Notes: a model not told the origin generated them from the sequence alone. Positions 53,454-62,999 are shown, counted from the stretch's first letter. The stretch is DNA of 64,000 nucleotides from Mycobacterium sp. E787 (GCF_001668725.1 NZ_LZKL01000064.1:248001-312000), one strand, 5' to 3'. Translations and numbers: made by a program.

Positions 53454-55084
53454 CCCTACTGGCCGCCGGTCAGCAGACGATCGGGAATCCCATCGCCAAC
53501 ATCGCGATCTTCGCGGTCTTCGTCCTGATCACCCTGTACGTGGTGATCCGGGCCAGCCAGCGAAACGCCACCGCGACCGAGTTCTTCACCGCCGACCGGG
53601 CGTTCACGGGCCCGCAGAACGGCATCGCCATCGCCGGCGATTATCTTTCCGCGGCCAGCTTCCTCGGCATCGCCGGCGCGATCGCGGTCTACGGCTACGA
53701 CGGGTTCCTGTATTCGATCGGATTCCTGGTGGCCTGGTTGGTGGCCCTGCTCTTGGTCGCCGAACTGATACGCAACACAGGCAAATTCACCATGGCGGAC
53801 GTGCTGAGCTTCCGGCTCAGGCAGCGCCCGGTGCGGCTGGTCGCTGCGATCTCGACGCTGACGGTGTCCTTGTTCTACCTCCTCGCGCAGATGGCCGGAG
53901 CGGGTGGTTTGGTCGCCCTGCTGCTCAATGTCAAAGGGCGCCTTGGTGAGTCGATCGTCATCGCGGTCGTCGGTGTTCTGATGATCGTCTACGTCCTGGT
54001 TGGTGGGATGAAGGGCACCACGTGGGTGCAGATCATCAAGGCCGTGCTGCTGATACTCGGTGCGGCGACGATGACGGTGATGGTGCTGGCGAAGTTCGGC
54101 TTCAACTTCTCCGACATCCTGGGGTCGGCGCAGTCGGCGGTCTCGCACGCCACCACCAAGGGCGTCGGCGGCCGCAACGTGTTGGCCCCCGGCGCGCAAT
54201 ACGGTGGGTCGACGACGTCGAAGATCAACCTGCTGTCGCTGGGCCTTGCGCTGGTGCTGGGCACCGCGGGCCTGCCCCATGTGTTGATGCGTTTCTACAC
54301 GGTGCCGACCGCGAAAGAGGCGCGGAGGTCGGTGGTCTGGGCCATCGGCCTCATCGGCGCGTTTTATCTGTTCACGCTGGCGCTGGGCTATGGCGCCGCC
54401 GCCGTCGTCGGGCCCGACCGGATCCTCAAGGCCGCCGGCGGCCAGAACTCGGCGGCACCGTTGCTGGCGTTCCAGCTCGGCGGCGTGGTCCTGCTCGGCG
54501 TCATTTCCGCGGTGGCATTCGCGACGATCCTCGCCGTGGTCGCGGGTCTGACGATCACCGCGTCGACGTCGTTCGCCCACGACATCTATGCCAGCCTGAT
54601 CAAGCGCCACACGGTGACCGAGAGCGAACAGGTGCGGGTGTCCCGCATCACCGCCGTGGTGCTGGGCATATTCGGCATCGCGCTGGGCATCCTGGCCAAC
54701 GGCCAGAACGTCGCCTTCCTGGTGGCGCTCGCGTTCGCGATCGCGGCCTCGGCCAACCTGCCGACGATCCTGTATTCGCTGTATTGGCGGCGGTTCAACA
54801 CCCGCGGCGCGCTGTGGAGCATGTACGGCGGCCTGATCTCGACCATCGTGCTGATCGTCTTCTCCCCCGCGGTGTCGGGCGCCAAAGCCGCGATGATCCC
54901 CGGCGCGGACTTCGCCTGGTTCCCGCTCTCCAATCCGGGCATCGTGTCGATCCCGCTGTCGTTCATCCTCGGCATCGCCGGCACGCTGTCGTCGCCCGAT
55001 CGCGGCGATCCCGTGCGCAACGCCGAGATGGAGGTCCGTTCGCTTACCGGCATCGGCGCGGAGAAGGCCGTCGTCACGCACTAG
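53450..55084 (+). CDS. Sodium:solute symporter, ActP-like (monocarboxylate/acetate)
   Basis: A 544-residue protein with about 13 membrane helices of the SSS family: FTGPQNGIAIAGDYLSAASF, GRNVLAPGAQYGG, and GLPHVLMRFYTVPTAKEARR, typical of the ActP branch. It would import acetate, propionate or a similar short carboxylate by cation symport. It forms an operon with the DUF485 gene. Its presence beside catabolic genes suits short-acid uptake, but it may be unrelated to them. Confidence 0.92.
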   Translation: MTLLAAGQQTIGNPIANIAIFAVFVLITLYVVIRASQRNATATEFFTADRAFTGPQNGIAIAGDYLSAASFLGIAGAIAVYGYDGFLYSIGFLVAWLVALLLVAELIRNTGKFTMADVLSFRLRQRPVRLVAAISTLTVSLFYLLAQMAGAGGLVALLLNVKGRLGESIVIAVVGVLMIVYVLVGGMKGTTWVQIIKAVLLILGAATMTVMVLAKFGFNFSDILGSAQSAVSHATTKGVGGRNVLAPGAQYGGSTTSKINLLSLGLALVLGTAGLPHVLMRFYTVPTAKEARRSVVWAIGLIGAFYLFTLALGYGAAAVVGPDRILKAAGGQNSAAPLLAFQLGGVVLLGVISAVAFATILAVVAGLTITASTSFAHDIYASLIKRHTVTESEQVRVSRITAVVLGIFGIALGILANGQNVAFLVALAFAIAASANLPTILYSLYWRRFNTRGALWSMYGGLISTIVLIVFSPAVSGAKAAMIPGADFAWFPLSNPGIVSIPLSFILGIAGTLSSPDRGDPVRNAEMEVRSLTGIGAEKAVVTH

Positions 55085-55109
55085 CTGCTCGGCACGGCCG
55101 CGCGAACGG

Positions 55110-56309
55110 CTACGGCGTCTTCTGCACTGGCGGTGAGTAATTCGGCTTGCCCAGGCCGAGCATGTACTGGCCGATCATGTTGCGGAACACCTCCAGCGTG
55201 CCGCCATAGATGCCCACCAGCGGGGCGAACCGGTAGGCGTACTCGGCGCTGCCGTCGTCGGCGGCTCCGTCGGTCCCGTATGGCAAGGCAGAGGCCGCGC
55301 CGAGGATGTCCATCAGGTCCGGCGAGATGTCGCGCATCGTCTGCGCGATCGCGACGCGGCCGAAGATGCTCGGGGACGATAGCGCGACTTCCAATCGAGC
55401 AGCGCTGCGGCCCAGGCGGTAGGCGACGGACTTGTCGTCGATCAGCCGGCCCCCGTCGGGGTCGGGCCGGCTGACGCGGGCCGCGGCCTTGTCGACGGCC
55501 TCGGCCATGAATCCCGCCTGGTGCATCATGATTGAGGTGTCCTGCAGACCGTCAGGCGCTGCGGCGACCGCGCCGTGCTCGACGTTGAGCGGCTCGCGCA
55601 GCACCGTCCAGCCCGCGTTCACGTCGCCGAGCCGGTACTTGTCGTCGACGCGAACGTCGCTGTAGTAGACGATGTTGGTCCGGTCGCCGTCCACCGTGCG
55701 GATGCCCTGGATCTCGATGCCCGGCGAGTCGAGCGGGACCAGGAACATGGTCAGGCTCTTGTGTTTCGGCGCGTCGGGGTCGGTGTTGGTGATCAGGAAC
55801 ACGTACTGACAGTTATGCGCGCCGGTGGTGAACATCTTGGAGCCATTGATGACCCAGCTCGATCCATCCGCCTCCCGCACGGCGCGGGTCTTACAGGTGG
55901 CGACGTCGGAACCGCCTTCGGGCTCGGTATAGCCGAGGCAGAGCCGAACCTCGCCGCTGAAAACCTTGGGCAGCACCTCGTCGCGCAGTTCGGGCGACCC
56001 GAACTTCGCAACCGAGCGGGCCACCATGGCGGTGGTCCCCCAGGTCACCCAGGGCACGTGGACCCGCCGCTTCTCCAGCTCCCAGATGCGGCGCCGGAGC
56101 CGGCTGAACCCGCCCTCGGATTCCGGTTTCCACTCTGCCTCCAAATAGCCTGCGGCGCCGAACTTCAGGTGCAGACCCTCGTCGAAGTTGTCGCCCGTCT
56201 CGCGATCGCGACGCCGGACCTCTTCGGTCATGTGGGTGCTCAGGAAATTCCGCGCCTCGTCGCGGAAGGCCTCGTCTTCCGTCGACAGCTCGACTCGGGA
56301 GAAGTCCAT
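55110..56309 (-). CDS. Acyl-CoA dehydrogenase, alpha-type subunit
   Basis: A 399-residue dehydrogenase: GYTEPEGGSDVATCKTRAVR, WVINGSKMFTTGAHNCQYVF, and IYGGTLEVFRNMIGQYMLGL at the C-terminus. It would desaturate an acyl-CoA with FAD. Last gene of the six-gene operon starting at the enoyl-CoA hydratase. Its partner subunit is encoded 16 bases upstream. Confidence 0.9.
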   Translation of the reverse strand: MDFSRVELSTEDEAFRDEARNFLSTHMTEEVRRRDRETGDNFDEGLHLKFGAAGYLEAEWKPESEGGFSRLRRRIWELEKRRVHVPWVTWGTTAMVARSVAKFGSPELRDEVLPKVFSGEVRLCLGYTEPEGGSDVATCKTRAVREADGSSWVINGSKMFTTGAHNCQYVFLITNTDPDAPKHKSLTMFLVPLDSPGIEIQGIRTVDGDRTNIVYYSDVRVDDKYRLGDVNAGWTVLREPLNVEHGAVAAAPDGLQDTSIMMHQAGFMAEAVDKAAARVSRPDPDGGRLIDDKSVAYRLGRSAARLEVALSSPSIFGRVAIAQTMRDISPDLMDILGAASALPYGTDGAADDGSAEYAYRFAPLVGIYGGTLEVFRNMIGQYMLGLGKPNYSPPVQKTP

Positions 56310-56325
56310 TCTTTTCGCTCCTACC

Positions 56326-57375
56326 CTAGGCCGGCCGGCGTGCGGTCTCGCGGGCCGCGACGAGCTCGCCGACCCGCGCGGCGGTGGCGCCCGGATCGCC
56401 GGCGGCCAGCGGCCAGCCCCGCGCCCGCACCAGATACGCCGTGGCCGCGGCCTCGGAGGACACCCCCAGGCCGCCCTGGATGTGCACCGCCATCGTGGCG
56501 GCCTTGGCGGCCTCCTCGGCCATGAAGACGAAAGCCGACGGCGCCAAGTCGGGGCGTTCGTCGGGTTCGTTGTCCAGGAACCAGGCGGCCCGGCGGGCGA
56601 GGTTACGCCCGCCCTGAACGGTGATCGCCATGTTCGCCAACGGGTGCGAGATCGCCTGCAGCGTGGAGATCGGCACGCCCAGCGTGTAGCGGGTCTTGGC
56701 GAACTCCGCGGCGATCGTCATCGTCTCCTCGACCAGGCCGACCAGCGCCGCCGCGGTGAGCAGCCGCCATTCGTCCAGGGCCCGTTGGTAACTCGCCACC
56801 GCGTCGGGCCCCTCGGCCACCACCGCGCGGGTGTCGGCGGCGGCCGGATCCACCCAGGCCATCGGCAACCGGCCGATGTTGTCCACCTTCGCCGGCCGGG
56901 TGCCGAAGGTCAGCCGCACCACCCGGTCGCCGTCGCGGACGACGATGTGGTCGGCGATCGAGCCCGTCGGAATCAGGCGCACACCCGGCCCGGCGTCGAT
57001 GCGCGCGTCGAGCGCGGCCAGCTGTTCACCACTGGCCACACCGGCGGTGTCGGCGCCGAGGCGTGCCAGCAGCCGGGTGGCGCACACGTGGTCGATCCAC
57101 GGGACCGGGGCCAGCGACCGGCCGATCTCCTCGGCCACCAGGGTGAGGTCGACGAGTGTCGCGCCGTCGCCGCCGCAGGACTCCGGCAGCGCCATCGTCG
57201 TCGCGCCCATGGCGCACAGCCGTTCCCACAGGTTCCGGTCGAAACCGGATTGCTCTGCCGCGCGGACCGTTTCGATCGAGCAGTGCGTCTTGAAGAATTG
57301 CTTGTACGCGTCTTGCAGCGCCACGTGGTCATCGGACAGGCTGTAGTCGAGTCTGCGCAGCTCGAAGCGGTCCAT
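56326..57375 (-). CDS. Acyl-CoA dehydrogenase, beta-type subunit
   Basis: A 349-residue dehydrogenase-family protein with a divergent N-terminal half and a C-terminal RYTLGVPISTLQAISHPLAN plus VHIQGGLGVSSEAAATAYLV block. It lacks the WEHD element usual in this position. It probably pairs with the 55110 alpha subunit. The ATG lies 2 bases after the upstream amidohydrolase stop. Confidence 0.87.
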   Translation of the reverse strand: MDRFELRRLDYSLSDDHVALQDAYKQFFKTHCSIETVRAAEQSGFDRNLWERLCAMGATTMALPESCGGDGATLVDLTLVAEEIGRSLAPVPWIDHVCATRLLARLGADTAGVASGEQLAALDARIDAGPGVRLIPTGSIADHIVVRDGDRVVRLTFGTRPAKVDNIGRLPMAWVDPAAADTRAVVAEGPDAVASYQRALDEWRLLTAAALVGLVEETMTIAAEFAKTRYTLGVPISTLQAISHPLANMAITVQGGRNLARRAAWFLDNEPDERPDLAPSAFVFMAEEAAKAATMAVHIQGGLGVSSEAAATAYLVRARGWPLAAGDPGATAARVGELVAARETARRPA

Positions 57376-57377
57376 GG

Positions 57378-58208
57378 TCAATGGTCCTTCCCGAAGAAGA
57401 ATTCCTGCGCATTGTTGTACAGGTAGTTGTCCAGTACTTCGGGCGGCAGGTCCAGCGCTCGGGCCTCGGGGATCACCCGGTGCATGCGCAGCACCGGCCA
57501 GTCCGACGCGTAGATCACCTTGTCCGGGCCACGCGTGCGCATGTAGTGCAGCAGGCTTTCCGGCAGTCGCTTGGGCGACCACGCCGACGTCATCAGGCGC
57601 AGGTTGGCGTATTTGAGCAGCAACCGGATGGCGACGTCCCACCACGGGTCGGCCCCGTGGATCATGCACAGCTTCAGCTCCGGGAACCGCACGCAGACGC
57701 GGTCCAGGTGCATCGGATGCTGCACCTCGCCGGGAATCGGGGGGCCCGGGATGCCGGTGTTGACGCACAGCGGCAGTTCCAGCTCCGCGCACTTCGCGTA
57801 GAGCGGGTAGTACACGGCGTCGCTGGGCGGGTATTGCCCGTCGCCCCAAAAGCTGGGTCCCACGACGGCATACGCGACCGGCAGGTCGCCGACGGCGGCG
57901 GTCAGTTCGCGCAGCGACCGCACCGGGCGCAGCAGGTTGACCCCGCCCATCGCCAGGGCGAACCGGTCCGGCCTGGCCTCGACGAACTTGCGCGCGGTGG
58001 TGGACGGGCCGGCGAGGGAGTCCATCAGGATCGCCCTCTGCACGCCGTGGGCGTCCATCTCGTCGAGCAGCTCGGCCAGATCGACCGGCGCGAACATCGA
58101 CTCCGGGCCCTTGAAGTAGTCGTCGCGGACCTTGAGCATCCAGGCGGGCTGTGCGTCGGACTCCCCGAAATGCACGTTGACCAGGCAGTCAATCGCTTTG
58201 GTGTTCAT
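57378..58208 (-). CDS. Amidohydrolase family 2, short form
   Basis: A 276-residue TIM-barrel hydrolase with IDCLVNVHFGE at the N-terminus (metal His kept; first ligand altered to Asn), CMIHGADPWWDVAIRLLLKY and VIYASDWPVLRMHRV with the conserved Asp. Shorter than the other amidohydrolases here. The ATG overlaps the ligase stop. Function within the operon unknown; hydrolysis or decarboxylation of a ring-cleavage product is possible. Confidence 0.87.
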   Translation of the reverse strand: MNTKAIDCLVNVHFGESDAQPAWMLKVRDDYFKGPESMFAPVDLAELLDEMDAHGVQRAILMDSLAGPSTTARKFVEARPDRFALAMGGVNLLRPVRSLRELTAAVGDLPVAYAVVGPSFWGDGQYPPSDAVYYPLYAKCAELELPLCVNTGIPGPPIPGEVQHPMHLDRVCVRFPELKLCMIHGADPWWDVAIRLLLKYANLRLMTSAWSPKRLPESLLHYMRTRGPDKVIYASDWPVLRMHRVIPEARALDLPPEVLDNYLYNNAQEFFFGKDH

Positions 58209-59824
58209 GGCACCTTCTGTTCGGCCTGCTCGCGGGCCCATCGATAGTTGGGCTTGCCGTTGCCGAGTCGCTGGATCTGCGCGACGAAGATGAACGCCTT
58301 GGGCGCCTTGAAATGCGCCAGCTGCGAGGTGCAGAAGGTGTAGAGCGCCCGCCCGTCGGCGCTCAGGTCGCCGCCCGGGTGCACAGCGACGAGCGCGACG
58401 ACCTCCTGCCCCCACCGCTCGCTCGGCCGTCCCACCACCAGGGCGTCGGCGACGCCCGGGTGCGCGCGCAGCACCTCTTCGACCTCTTCGACGAACACCT
58501 TCTCGCCGCCCGTGTTGACGACCAACGAGTCGCGACCGAAAAGCCTTATGGTACCGTCTTTTTCGAGAGAGGCCCGGTCGCCGGGGATGACCACGCGGCG
58601 GCCGTCAATCTGCGGGAAGGTAAGCCGAGTGGCCTCGGCGTCGCCGAAGTAGCCGAGCGGAATCCGGCCCGTCCTCGCGGCCCAGCCGACCTCCTGTTCG
58701 CCGGGGCGCAGGAAGCGCGTGCGGTCGGCGGAGACGACGGTGGCCCCCTCCCTGGGTTGGAACGTCTCGCTGGCGGTCCCCTCGCGGCTGTGCCCGAACG
58801 CCATGTTGCCGCTCTCGGACGACCCATAGCCCTCGATGATGGTGACGTGCGGCAGGCATTCCATCAGTGCCCGTTTGTATTTCGCGTTGGTGGCGGCCCC
58901 GCCGGTGCCGATGGCGTTCAGCGAGGAGAGGTCGTAGCGACGCGCGCGGAGTTCGGCGATCAGCGGCCCGGCGTACGCGTCGCCGACCATCGTCATCATG
59001 CCCACCTTCTCCCGCTCTGCGGTTTCCCACACCGAACGCACGTCGAGCTTGTTGCGGTCGTCGTAGAGAACGACCGGCAGCCCGGCGCACAGCGCCGCGA
59101 ACGCGGTCCACATGCCCGCCGCGTGCATCAGGGGAGAAACCGCGAACCACGGCGGACCGCCACCGCGCACCTTGTCGTGGATCTCGGTGACGCTGTCGTG
59201 GTCGGCTCCGACCATGGACGACACGTACATGTCGCTCTGGCGCCACAGGACTCCCTTGGGGCGGCCGGTCGTTCCGCCGGTGCACATCATGATCACGTCG
59301 TCCGGCGAACCCACCGGGCGCGCGTTCGGGTCGCCGGCGGCCAGGGCGTCGTCCAGCGCCACGGCGCCCGGCAGTTCGGGCGCGCCGCTGCCATCGTCGA
59401 CGGAGATCAGCAGCTCGGTCCCATCGGGGGGCAGCACATCGGCGAACCGGGCGCCGAGGGCGCGGTGGTAGATGATTGCCCGGGGCCGCACGTAGGCGAG
59501 CAGGTCGGCGATTTCGCGCGGCGAGTAGTGGTGGTTGACGTTGACCGGGACGGTGCGCGCTTTGAGGCATCCGATCACCATGTCGGGGTACAGGTCGTTG
59601 TACATCAGCAGCGCGACGCGGTCCTGGCCGCATTCCCAAGGTTCGAGCGTCTCGCGCTCGGCGTGGGCGCCAAACCCCTTGCCGTGCAGAAAGTTCGCCA
59701 GCCGGGTGGTGCGGGCCGCCGATTCGGCGAACGTGCTTCGGCGGTCACCGCAGACGGTCATCAGACGGTCTCCGATGACGTCGGCGATGGCGTCGAGAAC
59801 GGCGCCCACGGTCCACTCGCTCAT
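58205..59824 (-). CDS. Acyl-CoA synthetase
   Basis: A 539-residue ligase: phosphate loop MCTGGTTGRPKGVLWRQ, YGSSESG, VNTGGEKVFVEEVEE, and terminal Lys in LGNGKPNYRWA. It is a paralogue of the FadD at 47164 (shared ERWGQEVVAL and AHAERETLEPWECGQDRVAL versus its counterpart). ATG (MSEWTVGAV) gives the standard length. Third gene of the six-gene operon. Confidence 0.92.
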   Translation of the reverse strand: MSEWTVGAVLDAIADVIGDRLMTVCGDRRSTFAESAARTTRLANFLHGKGFGAHAERETLEPWECGQDRVALLMYNDLYPDMVIGCLKARTVPVNVNHHYSPREIADLLAYVRPRAIIYHRALGARFADVLPPDGTELLISVDDGSGAPELPGAVALDDALAAGDPNARPVGSPDDVIMMCTGGTTGRPKGVLWRQSDMYVSSMVGADHDSVTEIHDKVRGGGPPWFAVSPLMHAAGMWTAFAALCAGLPVVLYDDRNKLDVRSVWETAEREKVGMMTMVGDAYAGPLIAELRARRYDLSSLNAIGTGGAATNAKYKRALMECLPHVTIIEGYGSSESGNMAFGHSREGTASETFQPREGATVVSADRTRFLRPGEQEVGWAARTGRIPLGYFGDAEATRLTFPQIDGRRVVIPGDRASLEKDGTIRLFGRDSLVVNTGGEKVFVEEVEEVLRAHPGVADALVVGRPSERWGQEVVALVAVHPGGDLSADGRALYTFCTSQLAHFKAPKAFIFVAQIQRLGNGKPNYRWAREQAEQKVP

Positions 59825-59835
59825 GGTGTCAGCGG

Positions 59836-61038
59836 CTAGGCGGACGATCCGACCTGGACACCGAGGAGGTCGAGGGCGTTGTCGCGCATGATTTTTCGGA
59901 CGTCGGAAGCACTGAAGCCGACGAGCTCTCCGGTGAAGGACACCGGCGACTCGAGGCCTTCGCCGTGCGGCCAGTCGGACCCGAACAGGATCTTGTCGAT
60001 GCCGATCGCGTCGGCGAGCTCCTCCAGGTCGTCCTCGTAGTAGGGCGCGATCCAGACGTTGCTGCGCAACTGCTCGACCGGGTCCTCGGGGAAATGCCGC
60101 GGATAGTTGTTGGCCGCCTTCTTCAGCCGCTTGATTAGCCGGTGCACGAAGTAGGAGCCGTTTTCGATGCTGACCGCCTTGAGTTTCGGGTGGCGGGTGA
60201 ACACGCCGTGCACGATCATCGAGGCCATCGTGTCGTGGATGGCGCGGTCGTCGAGGAGCACCGTGTCCAGCGGGTCCTTTTCGCCGAATCCCTCGAAGGT
60301 CGCCTTGCCGCCCCATTGCGCGGCGATGTGCAAATAGCCGCTGTCGCTGAGGTGGAAGCCCACCGGCACGCCCGCCTCGGCCAGCCGGGCCCACACCGGG
60401 TCGTGGCTGGGATCGCCCAGCGACCGCGGCTTGACCACGCCGGGCACGGGCGCCGGCCGTACCAGCACCAGCTTGGCGCCGCGCGCCAGCACGAAGTCGA
60501 CCTCTTCGAGCGCCGCGGCCGGATCGGCCAGGGAGATGATCGGCGCGGCAATGATCCGGTGATCGGGCCGATCGAAGCCCCAGTCCTCGTCGAGCCAGAG
60601 GTTGAATGCGTGGACCGACGCGATCGTCGCGTCGATGTCGTGCTTGAGCGCCTCCTCGACGCCGCAACCGAAAGTCGGCAGCATGAAAGCCGTCTCGATG
60701 TCCTGCAGGTCCATCACAGCGATCCGCGCCTCGCGGTTCTGGTACTCGGGGTGGTCGCTCAGCCTCTCCACCTTCATCAGCGAGGCCGGATCGACACCCT
60801 CCGGGATCTCGCCGCGGAACAACAAGTCCAGGCAGCCGGGCACGATGATCGGGTCGAAGGTGGGGTTGGGGATGAAGTGGTTGACGCGGTCCCCGATCAC
60901 GGCCCAGGTGCGCTTGCCGTCGCTGAGCATCTGCACGCCGCGTCGCTTGAACCTCTTGTCCAAGTGGCGGGTGAAGGCGTCCAGCGGCTCGTAATAGTGG
61001 TTGTCGACGTCGATCGCCCGGTAATCCAAGTCGGCCAT
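59836..61038 (-). CDS. Amidohydrolase family 2
   Basis: A 400-residue ACMSD-like hydrolase: AIDVDNHYYEP, HLSDSGYLHIAAQWGG, and LFGSDWPHGEGLESP, with metal ligands apparently complete. A paralogue of the 20992 protein. Start taken as ATG 61038, 7 bases from AAAGGA; an ATG two codons upstream is too close to that site. It follows the enoyl-CoA hydratase by 29 bases. Confidence 0.9.
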   Translation of the reverse strand: MADLDYRAIDVDNHYYEPLDAFTRHLDKRFKRRGVQMLSDGKRTWAVIGDRVNHFIPNPTFDPIIVPGCLDLLFRGEIPEGVDPASLMKVERLSDHPEYQNREARIAVMDLQDIETAFMLPTFGCGVEEALKHDIDATIASVHAFNLWLDEDWGFDRPDHRIIAAPIISLADPAAALEEVDFVLARGAKLVLVRPAPVPGVVKPRSLGDPSHDPVWARLAEAGVPVGFHLSDSGYLHIAAQWGGKATFEGFGEKDPLDTVLLDDRAIHDTMASMIVHGVFTRHPKLKAVSIENGSYFVHRLIKRLKKAANNYPRHFPEDPVEQLRSNVWIAPYYEDDLEELADAIGIDKILFGSDWPHGEGLESPVSFTGELVGFSASDVRKIMRDNALDLLGVQVGSSA

Positions 61039-61067
61039 GATCATCCTTTCCGGTGCAACCGGCAAAA

Positions 61068-61919
61068 CTAAGCTTCTGTTGAAGTGAGCTTCCCCAACAA
61101 AGAAGGGAATTGGGGCGGGCGCTTCTCGAGGAAGCTGGTGATCCCTTCGATGACATCCGGTCGCGGCATCGCCTCGTGCAGCAGAACCTCGGCCCGCGCC
61201 GTGGCGTCTACGACGTCGCGGGTGGCGTCGCCATAGACCTGCTGTTTGATCACCGCCATCGCAGCGGGCGAACAGTTTCGCGCGATGTCCTCGGCGTACT
61301 CGAGGGCACGCGACATCAGGCTTTCGGGGGCGACGACTTCTTTGACGAGGCCCAGCTCGGCCGCCTCCTCGGCGAGAAAGGTGCGGCCGCTGAGCAACAG
61401 GTCGAGGGCCACTCCCCAACTGGTCAGCCGCGGAAGAATCCAGGAGACGCCGAATTCGGCGATCAGTCCGCGGCGGGCGAACACGGCGGCGAACTTGGCC
61501 CCGGTGGCCGCGAAGCGGACGTCGCACATCAGGGCCTGGGTCAGACCGATGCCGACGCAGGCCCCGTTGATCGCCGCGACGACGGGCTTGCGCAGCGTGG
61601 TGACGAAGTGGGGTGGGCGCTCGCCGACCAATGCGGCAAGGTCGGTCTGGGCCGCCTTCTCCATCGTCTTGTCGTAAGTCGCCGCCGAACTCGGCGCGCC
61701 CAGATACGCGCCGGCGCAGAATCCCTTGCCCCGACCGGTCACCACGATCACCCGGATGTCCTGATCCTGTTCGGCGCGGTCGATTCCGGCGTAGAACGCG
61801 GCGGCGATGTCGGGGCCCCAGGCATTGAGGCGATCCGGGCGATTGAATGTCAGGATGGCGACACCGCTCGCCGTGGCCTCGTAGAGCACCGCGTCTTCGG
61901 AAGCACCGTCGCTGCCGGA
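61068..61919 (-). CDS. Enoyl-CoA hydratase/isomerase (crotonase) family
   Basis: A 283-residue crotonase: ILTFNRPDRLNAWGPDI, GRGKGFCAGAYLG (oxyanion), and VFARRGLIAEFGVSWILPRL. The usual GGGxELA Glu is replaced (GIGLTQA), while an acid is kept in AEFG, as in several mycobacterial EchA proteins. The start is taken as GTG 61919, with GAGGAGG 10 bases upstream. An in-frame ATG at 61979 lies within the promoter palindrome and would add 20 residues. First gene of the operon running to 55110. Confidence 0.88.
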   Translation of the reverse strand, partial: SGSDGASEDAVLYEATASGVAILTFNRPDRLNAWGPDIAAAFYAGIDRAEQDQDIRVIVVTGRGKGFCAGAYLGAPSSAATYDKTMEKAAQTDLAALVGERPPHFVTTLRKPVVAAINGACVGIGLTQALMCDVRFAATGAKFAAVFARRGLIAEFGVSWILPRLTSWGVALDLLLSGRTFLAEEAAELGLVKEVVAPESLMSRALEYAEDIARNCSPAAMAVIKQQVYGDATRDVVDATARAEVLLHEAMPRPDVIEGITSFLEKRPPQFPSLLGKLTSTEA

Positions 61920-61977
61920 CACCTGTCGCGGCACCTCCTCACGCTCGCGCACCCGATAATCGTCCGACTTTGTACGC

Positions 61978-61986
61978 ATACTGTAT
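61978..61986. promoter_or_regulatory. ATAC-T-GTAT palindrome at the hydratase operon promoter
   Basis: A nine-base palindrome next to GTATAC on the plus strand. On the minus strand TATACA/TACAGT could be the -10 for the six-gene operon. It is related to TACTGTA elements at 39452, 45250 and 49784. The gap 61987-62080 shows no gene. Confidence 0.4.
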
Positions 61987-62080
61987 ACCTATCGGTAGCG
62001 CATTCCACAACCGGCGCTACCTGCACGCGAACCGCGACCACACAGCGTTTTTCGGCGCGTTCAGCCGGGCGCGGCCGCAC

Positions 62081-62353
62081 TCAGCGCGACGGCCGCCGCC
62101 GGGCGACCAGCTTGACGATCGCCAGGAGGATCACGGCCCCCAACAGACATGTCAGGAAGGAGAAGAACAGACCCCGACCATTGACGTCGACACCCAGGCC
62201 GCGTAGGACGAAACCGCCGAGCAATCCACCGACCACACCGACCACGATGTTGAGCAGCAGCCCCATCTGGGCGTCGGTCCCCGTGATTTTGCTGCCCACC
62301 CAGCCCGCCAAGCCCCCGACGACGATCCAGCCGATGACACCCAGCGTGAGCAC
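62081..62353 (-). CDS. GlsB/YeaQ/YmgE-family small membrane protein
   Basis: A 90-residue protein with three hydrophobic helices and the Gly-rich pattern GWIVVGGLAGWVGSKITG, VVGVVGGLLGGFVL, LLGAVILLAIVKLV. This matches the transglycosylase-associated (YeaQ/YmgE) family of stress-linked membrane proteins. GTG start. Function not established. Confidence 0.88.
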   Translation of the reverse strand: MLTLGVIGWIVVGGLAGWVGSKITGTDAQMGLLLNIVVGVVGGLLGGFVLRGLGVDVNGRGLFFSFLTCLLGAVILLAIVKLVARRRPSR

Positions 62354-62415
62354 CGTCCGATCCTAACCGCGGGTGCAGGGGTTTGGGATGGCCATGCGGG
62401 GGTTATCGATGACTC

Positions 62416-62604
62416 GTGAACACAGCGTGGAGGGGCCTGCGCCGGGTGCGCTCGGTGGTGCTGCGGGCCGAGCTGGCGGTGACGGGCGCGCAGATCCTCT
62501 TCTGGGCCGCGCTGATCGGCGTTGTGGCCGGGCTCGCGTTGCGGGCGTGGACCAGGCACCGTCAGTCGCAAGCGGAGCCGGAGGCGCCGGTCCTGGCGGA
62601 TTGA
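62416..62604 (+). CDS. Small single-helix membrane protein, unknown
   Basis: A 62-residue frame from GTG with a basic N-terminus (WRGLRRVRSVVLR) and one hydrophobic helix (ILFWAALIGVVAGLALRAW), then a short polar tail. No recognised family. Codon pattern and layout fit a real gene, but it is short and has no clear Shine-Dalgarno. Confidence 0.5.
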   Translation: MNTAWRGLRRVRSVVLRAELAVTGAQILFWAALIGVVAGLALRAWTRHRQSQAEPEAPVLAD

Positions 62605-62699
62605 GGCTGTGGCGTCGGCCACCTGGGCGAGATGTTTGCGTAGGTGGCGTGTGCGGGAAGCCTGCAAGGCAAGCCATCCATCAATGGGAGGGAGATGCA

Positions 62700-62939
62700 A
62701 TGGTTGACGCCAAGAGCGGGCCGGTCCAGGCCATTCGGGGAATCGTCGAAGGCGTGATCGGCAACGCCAAGGAGTTGATCGGCACGGTCATCGGCAGCAA
62801 TGACCTGGTCAACGAAGGCGAAGCCCAGCAGGACAAGGCTGACGCGCAGCGCAATGTCGCACGCAAGGAAGCCGCGGCGGAGAAGGCGCGCGGCAAGGCG
62901 AAGGCGGCCGAGGAGCGCGAGCGGGCCGAGCAGAACTAA
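62700..62939 (+). CDS. CsbD-like / microaggregate-binding protein 1-like small protein
   Basis: A 79-residue highly charged, helical protein: GNAKELIGTVIGSNDLVNEG followed by QQDKADAQRNVARKEA and Lys/Glu/Ala repeats. This is the CsbD fold and resembles mycobacterial microaggregate-binding protein 1. Usually stress-induced. GGGAGGGAG precedes the ATG. The hairpin at 62955 is its terminator. Confidence 0.87.
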   Translation: MVDAKSGPVQAIRGIVEGVIGNAKELIGTVIGSNDLVNEGEAQQDKADAQRNVARKEAAAEKARGKAKAAEERERAEQN

Positions 62940-62954
62940 CCGCTGGTCATACGG

Positions 62955-62982
62955 AGCGGGCCCGGTTCACAGCGGGCCCGCT
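62955..62982. terminator. GC-rich hairpin between convergent genes
   Basis: Ten-base arms AGCGGGCCCG and CGGGCCCGCT around an 8-base loop. Placed 16 bases after the CsbD stop and 18 bases before the end of the convergent synthase gene, so it can act in both directions. No U-tract, as is normal in mycobacteria. Confidence 0.65.
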
Positions 62983-62999
62983 TCGATGCGTAAGTCGTT

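Noticed and set aside
53456..55081. 541-codon minus-strand frame opposite the symporter
   Set aside because: It mirrors the symporter codons, is rich in Arg, Asp, Gln and His, and has no membrane or domain pattern.
58205..61156. A 983-codon minus-strand frame that would fuse a long N-terminus to the ligase
   Set aside because: The first part is antisense-frame noise over the amidohydrolase gene. The ligase starts at ATG 59824 with normal length.
61920..61979. ATG 61979 as the start of the enoyl-CoA hydratase
   Set aside because: It lies inside the promoter palindrome, probably upstream of the transcription start. GTG 61919 has a good Shine-Dalgarno and gives the usual length. Not fully excluded.
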